Assembly: GCF_013306565.1 (NCBI RefSeq)
Contig: NZ_PZPO01000002.1
Location: forward strand, 74,501-138,500
Origin: Hyphomicrobium sulfonivorans
GTDB taxonomy: Bacteria > Pseudomonadota > Alphaproteobacteria > Rhizobiales > Hyphomicrobiaceae
Reading direction: 5' to 3'
DNA: 64,000 nucleotides
The first letter of the stretch is position 1, and every line of letters starts with the position of its first letter. This document shows, piece after piece, positions 60,820 to 64,000 of this stretch. The notes below the pieces were generated by a model, which ran no database searches, was not told the DNA's origin, and saw only the letters and a list, made by a program, of their open reading frames with translations. A program made the translations under genes and the position numbers.

Positions 60820-62616
60820 TTAAGCTGCGGCGCTTTTGCGCGGGCGTGCAAAGAACAGGCGCCGCAACAACAGCAACAGAACCAGCAGCAGAAAGCCGAA
60901 GGCTGCGACAATAGCGGGATGCTTTTCCCATAGCAGGATCGGACGTGTACGCCCGTCCAGGGTCATCCGCACATCGTTGCTGATGGCATCGACGTCCAGG
61001 ATGGCGTTGGTCCGCAACATCATCTCGACGGCAGCGGATTGATCGGCGCTGGAGATGATGGCGGTGCGCACGCGCTCCGATGCAAGCGCATGGATTTTGG
61101 TCGGGTCTGCGGCAACGGTGCGCAACACCCGCGCGCGCGGTGCGTCCTTCAGTCCGTTCAGGTAATGCGAGAGGCTGGTGAGCTCATGCTCGGTCAGGCC
61201 ACGCGCAAGATTGGTCAGCTCGGTGTCGTTGAGCTGCAGCAGGGTGTCCCTGTCGGCCTGCCCGATGCCCGCCAGGCGGACGATCGCCAGTTGATCGTTC
61301 AGTGACAACAGACGGCGCAGGTCGGGCTGGCTGATCTGATCGGGCGTGGTGCGGCGATAGAGGCTGAGAGCAATGACCTTCGGCAGCTGGTCGCCCGCCA
61401 GCACCGACCATTTCAATCCGGCATCGATCGAGCGCACCTGCCGGGCGATTTCCATAGCCGGATCGGGCAGGGACTTAACGGCCGTTGCAAGGGTGCCGTC
61501 ATCGAGGCGGTGCAACAGGCCGCTCTCGCCTTCGGCCGCAAGGGTCAATGCGATTACTTCGTCAAGGCGCGCCATCCGAGCCGGCGGCACAGAGTCCAGG
61601 AATGTGCGGAACTGCGGATTGCGTTCAGCCAGGTTGAGGGCTTCGGCATGGGCGTTGCGGAAGTCGCGCCAGATTTCAATGATGCGATCCGCGGTCGCCG
61701 CACCGATTTCCTGCACGTGGATGGAAATCTGCTCCGAGAACGAATCCGCCAGAGCTTCCTGCACCTTGGCTTTGATGTCGGGTGATTTCATCTCGGTGGC
61801 GATGATCGGCAGCACGCCGTTGCGCAGATCCCAGATGTCCTTCGCCACCAGCACCAGCCCGACGCCGCCGGCCACCACCGCAACGAGGCGCGCCAGCACG
61901 GCGCCGACGATGCGCTGTCCGACGCGGCCGGCCATGTTAGCAAGCTGGCGCCGCATCAGCAGCACAGCCGCGCCGGCGATGCCGCCGCTGTTCTCTTTCA
62001 GTACGGACCCGGCGGAGATGTCAGCTGCGCCTTTGCCGGGGTCGACCGTGATGCCTTGCCCGGCATCGCCCACGACCGCGCGGGCGGCGGTCTCGCCATA
62101 GCGGGCGCCAACGAAGGCTTTCAGACAGGCCAGTGCCGGCTCGGTCGCGTCTTCGCTGGCAAATTCCATCTGGCGGCCAATTTCGTTGCCGACGCCCACC
62201 GCGAGCTGCTCAAGCGCGCCCTTCATGGCGTCGGAGCGATAAACCCGTTCAGCCACAGCGGTGGCCAGCTCCTGGGCTTTCTGCTGGTTGGCCAGTGACT
62301 GGAGAAGATTGGCCCAGCTCGTCTGCTGGCGCACTTCCTCGACCGCGAGGTCGACCCTGGTATCAATGATGCCGTCCATGCCGATGCGGCGCCATTGATC
62401 CCGCACCGCTGCGTGATAATCGACGCCGGCGATGCCGGCCTTTAGCGCCCGCACTGAAATGCCCTGAATAGTCTTGCGGAAGGCCGCCTCGTCCTGGGCC
62501 TGGCAGGCCTCATATTCAGCGCGGGAAAGCGGATCGGCAAATGCCGGAGCGACCGGTCCAGCGGCGATGGCAATGGCGAGGAGCAGCGAGAGGGGGCGGC
62601 GAGCGTGGGCGAGCAA
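60820..62616 (-). CDS. Large exported membrane protein of unknown function
   Basis: This 598-residue protein has an N-terminal signal (PLSLLLAIAIAAGPVAPAFA). A helical region of about 200 residues follows, then a hydrophobic pair near 232-262 (VLARLVAVVAGGVGLVLVA). A long helical section comes next, with weakly repeated LxxLxDxxLxxLAR-like segments around 395-480. A single C-terminal membrane helix with a basic end (AFGFLLLVLLLLLRRLFFARPRK) closes it. The repeats resemble a helical-solenoid, such as HEAT-like, but are not regular enough to assign. No family is recognised. It is transcribed away from the gene-poor stretch to its right. Confidence 0.7.
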   Translation of the reverse strand: MLAHARRPLSLLLAIAIAAGPVAPAFADPLSRAEYEACQAQDEAAFRKTIQGISVRALKAGIAGVDYHAAVRDQWRRIGMDGIIDTRVDLAVEEVRQQTSWANLLQSLANQQKAQELATAVAERVYRSDAMKGALEQLAVGVGNEIGRQMEFASEDATEPALACLKAFVGARYGETAARAVVGDAGQGITVDPGKGAADISAGSVLKENSGGIAGAAVLLMRRQLANMAGRVGQRIVGAVLARLVAVVAGGVGLVLVAKDIWDLRNGVLPIIATEMKSPDIKAKVQEALADSFSEQISIHVQEIGAATADRIIEIWRDFRNAHAEALNLAERNPQFRTFLDSVPPARMARLDEVIALTLAAEGESGLLHRLDDGTLATAVKSLPDPAMEIARQVRSIDAGLKWSVLAGDQLPKVIALSLYRRTTPDQISQPDLRRLLSLNDQLAIVRLAGIGQADRDTLLQLNDTELTNLARGLTEHELTSLSHYLNGLKDAPRARVLRTVAADPTKIHALASERVRTAIISSADQSAAVEMMLRTNAILDVDAISNDVRMTLDGRTRPILLWEKHPAIVAAFGFLLLVLLLLLRRLFFARPRKSAAA

Positions 62617-63589
62617 CGCGGGTCATTCCTTCGGTCTGCGATCGCAGCCCATCCGCGGTGCGATCCGGTGCGAGGCTTAATTATATATGCACCTTACTTA
62701 TAAGGTGTGTCGATTGCGCTCGCAGCGTGGCGCGGCGGAATCGCATTTGTTCGACCTGCGCCCTTATCAGTTTGAGCTCACCCTCGCGGATGGCCCGAGC
62801 CGGGCGAAATGCCCTCCCGGAGGGGCGCTTCGGGCATCACAAATTCTTTCAAATTTATACGATTTGAGACACTGCGGCTTGTGACCGAGATGCTTCATTG
62901 GGCCGATCGCGCGGTGGCGGCCCCAGAAAAAATCGAGCCGGAATATCGACTTATATGTGGCGACTGTACAACACTGAGTTGAGGTATTAGCAGTGGTGTT
63001 CCCGAGGGAACCGCAGGCTTTTTAACCCTCAATTACAGTCCTGACTAATCGACCAATTGAGAAATGTTATTGTTTTAAGGCGTTTACCAATGAAGCTGGG
63101 CAGTCGCATCGGATTTCTGGGCGGGAAAATAGTTACTCTCAATTCCCGTTCAGGTGGCAGGAGAATGGCCTCGTTCTCGTCATTCTTTCGCCTCAGGTGG
63201 ATTTGCACCTTCCCTTGCCCTTATGCGGGAAGGCCACACCAAGTGGCTCGGGGGAGGTTAGTTCGGAGGGAAATGTCGGTTCCTGGCTTTGAGTGGCTGC
63301 GGCAAGGTGACCAGTCGCACTTCAAGGCTGATCCGTTCAGTGAGGGGGTTCGACCCCTCTCGTACTATACGGGTGCGGGGCCTTACCCGGTGCAGCGGCT
63401 GATCATTTTCAGAGGGACGTCTGCACTAAACTAGCAATTGTTCGGCAACCGCTCTCTATCAAGGAAACGAAATAGAGAGAGTTTCAGCGACAATCTCCGG
63501 TCATCGCGGACTGAGTCTCCCGCGGTCTACCGGAGCCGGATGGGGTTCTTTTGGCTTCGTCTAGTAAGCGAGCGAGTTCAGTTACCAAG
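62617..63589. other. Gene-poor region of about 970 bases with several hairpins
   Basis: Open frames here are short and have no protein likeness. Inverted repeats include GGTgTTCC / GGAACC around 62995-63012, GAGGGG-GTTCGA-CCCCTC at 63342-63359, and CTCTCTAT-N12-ATAGAGAG at 63452-63479. AT content is higher around 62680-62720 and 63000-63080. No known RNA family was recognised. The promoters of the 598-residue protein and the esterase gene must lie here. Confidence 0.55.
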
Positions 63590-64000
63590 ATGCAAAACAG
63601 CGAAAAAATGAAAGCGGCTTGGGGTAGCATTTTCGTCCCGGGGGGGCGTAACGGCGTGCTTTTGGTGCACAGCCTGGGTGGTTCCCCGCTTGAGCTGAAG
63701 TTCGTTGCACACACGCTGGGCCAACTTGGCTACACCGTATATTGCCCACTCATTCCAGGTCTTGCCGGCGGGACGGACGTCTCGGGCCTTTCGACCTGGC
63801 GTGACTGGTATGGCGCGCTTGAGCAGGCGCACAACGATCTGACCGAGCAGTGTGACGCCGTTATTGTAGGCGGCATCTCGGCCGGCAGTATGCTGGCCCT
63901 GCGCCTGGCGGCTACGCGGCCTGAGAAGGTCCATGGCCTCATGCTGTTCTCGCCCACGCTGAAGCCTAATGGCTGGGCGATCCCGTGGTATTTCCGCTTT
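63590..64000 (+). CDS. Carboxylesterase-like alpha/beta hydrolase, 3'-truncated
   Basis: The first 137 residues of an esterase are present. GVLLVHSLGGSPLEL carries the oxyanion HS-G motif. VYCPLIPGLAGG follows, and the nucleophile elbow is GGISAGSML near residue 105. The pattern recalls Est30-type carboxylesterases or monoacylglycerol lipase-like proteins, which act on short acyl esters. The aspartate and histidine of the triad lie beyond the window. ATG 63590 is the first start in frame near the conserved part; its ribosome binding site is weak. Confidence 0.78.
   Translation, partial: MQNSEKMKAAWGSIFVPGGRNGVLLVHSLGGSPLELKFVAHTLGQLGYTVYCPLIPGLAGGTDVSGLSTWRDWYGALEQAHNDLTEQCDAVIVGGISAGSMLALRLAATRPEKVHGLMLFSPTLKPNGWAIPWYFRF

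Noticed and set aside
63342-63359. tRNA T-arm-like hairpin with GTTCGA loop
   Set aside because: No acceptor, anticodon or D arm can be drawn around it on either strand.
63356-63367. Twelve bases (CCTCTCGTACTA) identical to the complement of the 3' region of 23S rRNA
   Set aside because: Similarity stops on both sides after 12 bases, so it is chance and not an rRNA fragment.

Overview
The window looks like a chromosomal segment of an alphaproteobacterium, most likely a Hyphomicrobiales member. The signs are an initiator tRNA of the alphaproteobacterial kind, a direct-repeat LexA box (GTTC-N7-GTTC) in front of an imuA-imuB-dnaE2 cassette, a transhydrogenase split into three genes, a bacterial aa3-oxidase subunit IV, several DUF465 and DUF882 proteins, and an EcfG-like stress promoter. 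An NAD-dependent formate dehydrogenase next to a formate-type LysR regulator suggests C1/formate oxidation, perhaps a facultative methylotroph. The genus is not resolved. No transposase, prophage, CRISPR array or rRNA operon is seen, so the region reads as core and shell chromosome rather than a mobile island.

Layout. 1-10 kb: the 3' part of an acyl-CoA synthetase, two divergent DUF465 coiled-coil proteins, an MHS-type transporter, purEK, rpsU, a membrane-anchored alpha/beta hydrolase, alanine dehydrogenase, a stand-alone SLATT-like membrane protein and a phosphoglycolate-phosphatase-like HAD enzyme. 10-24 kb: a small exported protein, a bactofilin, an exported trypsin-like protease, the pntA1-pntA2-pntB operon beside a 47-residue aa3-oxidase subunit IV gene, a cytochrome c, an ABC1/UbiB kinase, Kup, oligoendopeptidase F and an NtrC-type regulator. 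24-32 kb: HPP membrane protein, formate dehydrogenase, its probable LysR regulator, a Tat-exported DUF882/M15-like protein, OxyR and a ParB-like protein.

32-41 kb is the microaerobic respiration block: a FixK-like CRP/FNR regulator, a DUF2946-like protein, a long leader with FNR-type boxes and a hairpin, then ccoNOQP-ccoGHS. The copper ATPase gene ccoI is missing from its usual place. An exported superoxide dismutase follows under a candidate general-stress promoter. 42-48 kb is the SOS mutagenesis cassette. 47.7-54.4 kb pairs a PhoP/PhoQ-like two-component system, whose regulator seems to start at ATC, with a divergent heavy-metal RND efflux operon. The shared intergenic region carries two oppositely oriented 11-bp-period direct repeats. 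54.6-60 kb holds tRNA-fMet, an envelope-glycosylation cluster (LAB_N protein, GT2, GT39) and a fused pabB-pabC gene. 60-64 kb has small membrane proteins, a 598-residue exported protein of unknown function, a roughly 1 kb gene-poor stretch and the start of an esterase.

Themes are one-carbon and redox metabolism (fdh, pnt, cco, aa3-IV, cytochrome c), oxidative, metal and DNA-damage stress (oxyR, sod, czc-like operon, imu cassette) and envelope maintenance. All functional calls come from reading motifs and from family knowledge. No database search was run.
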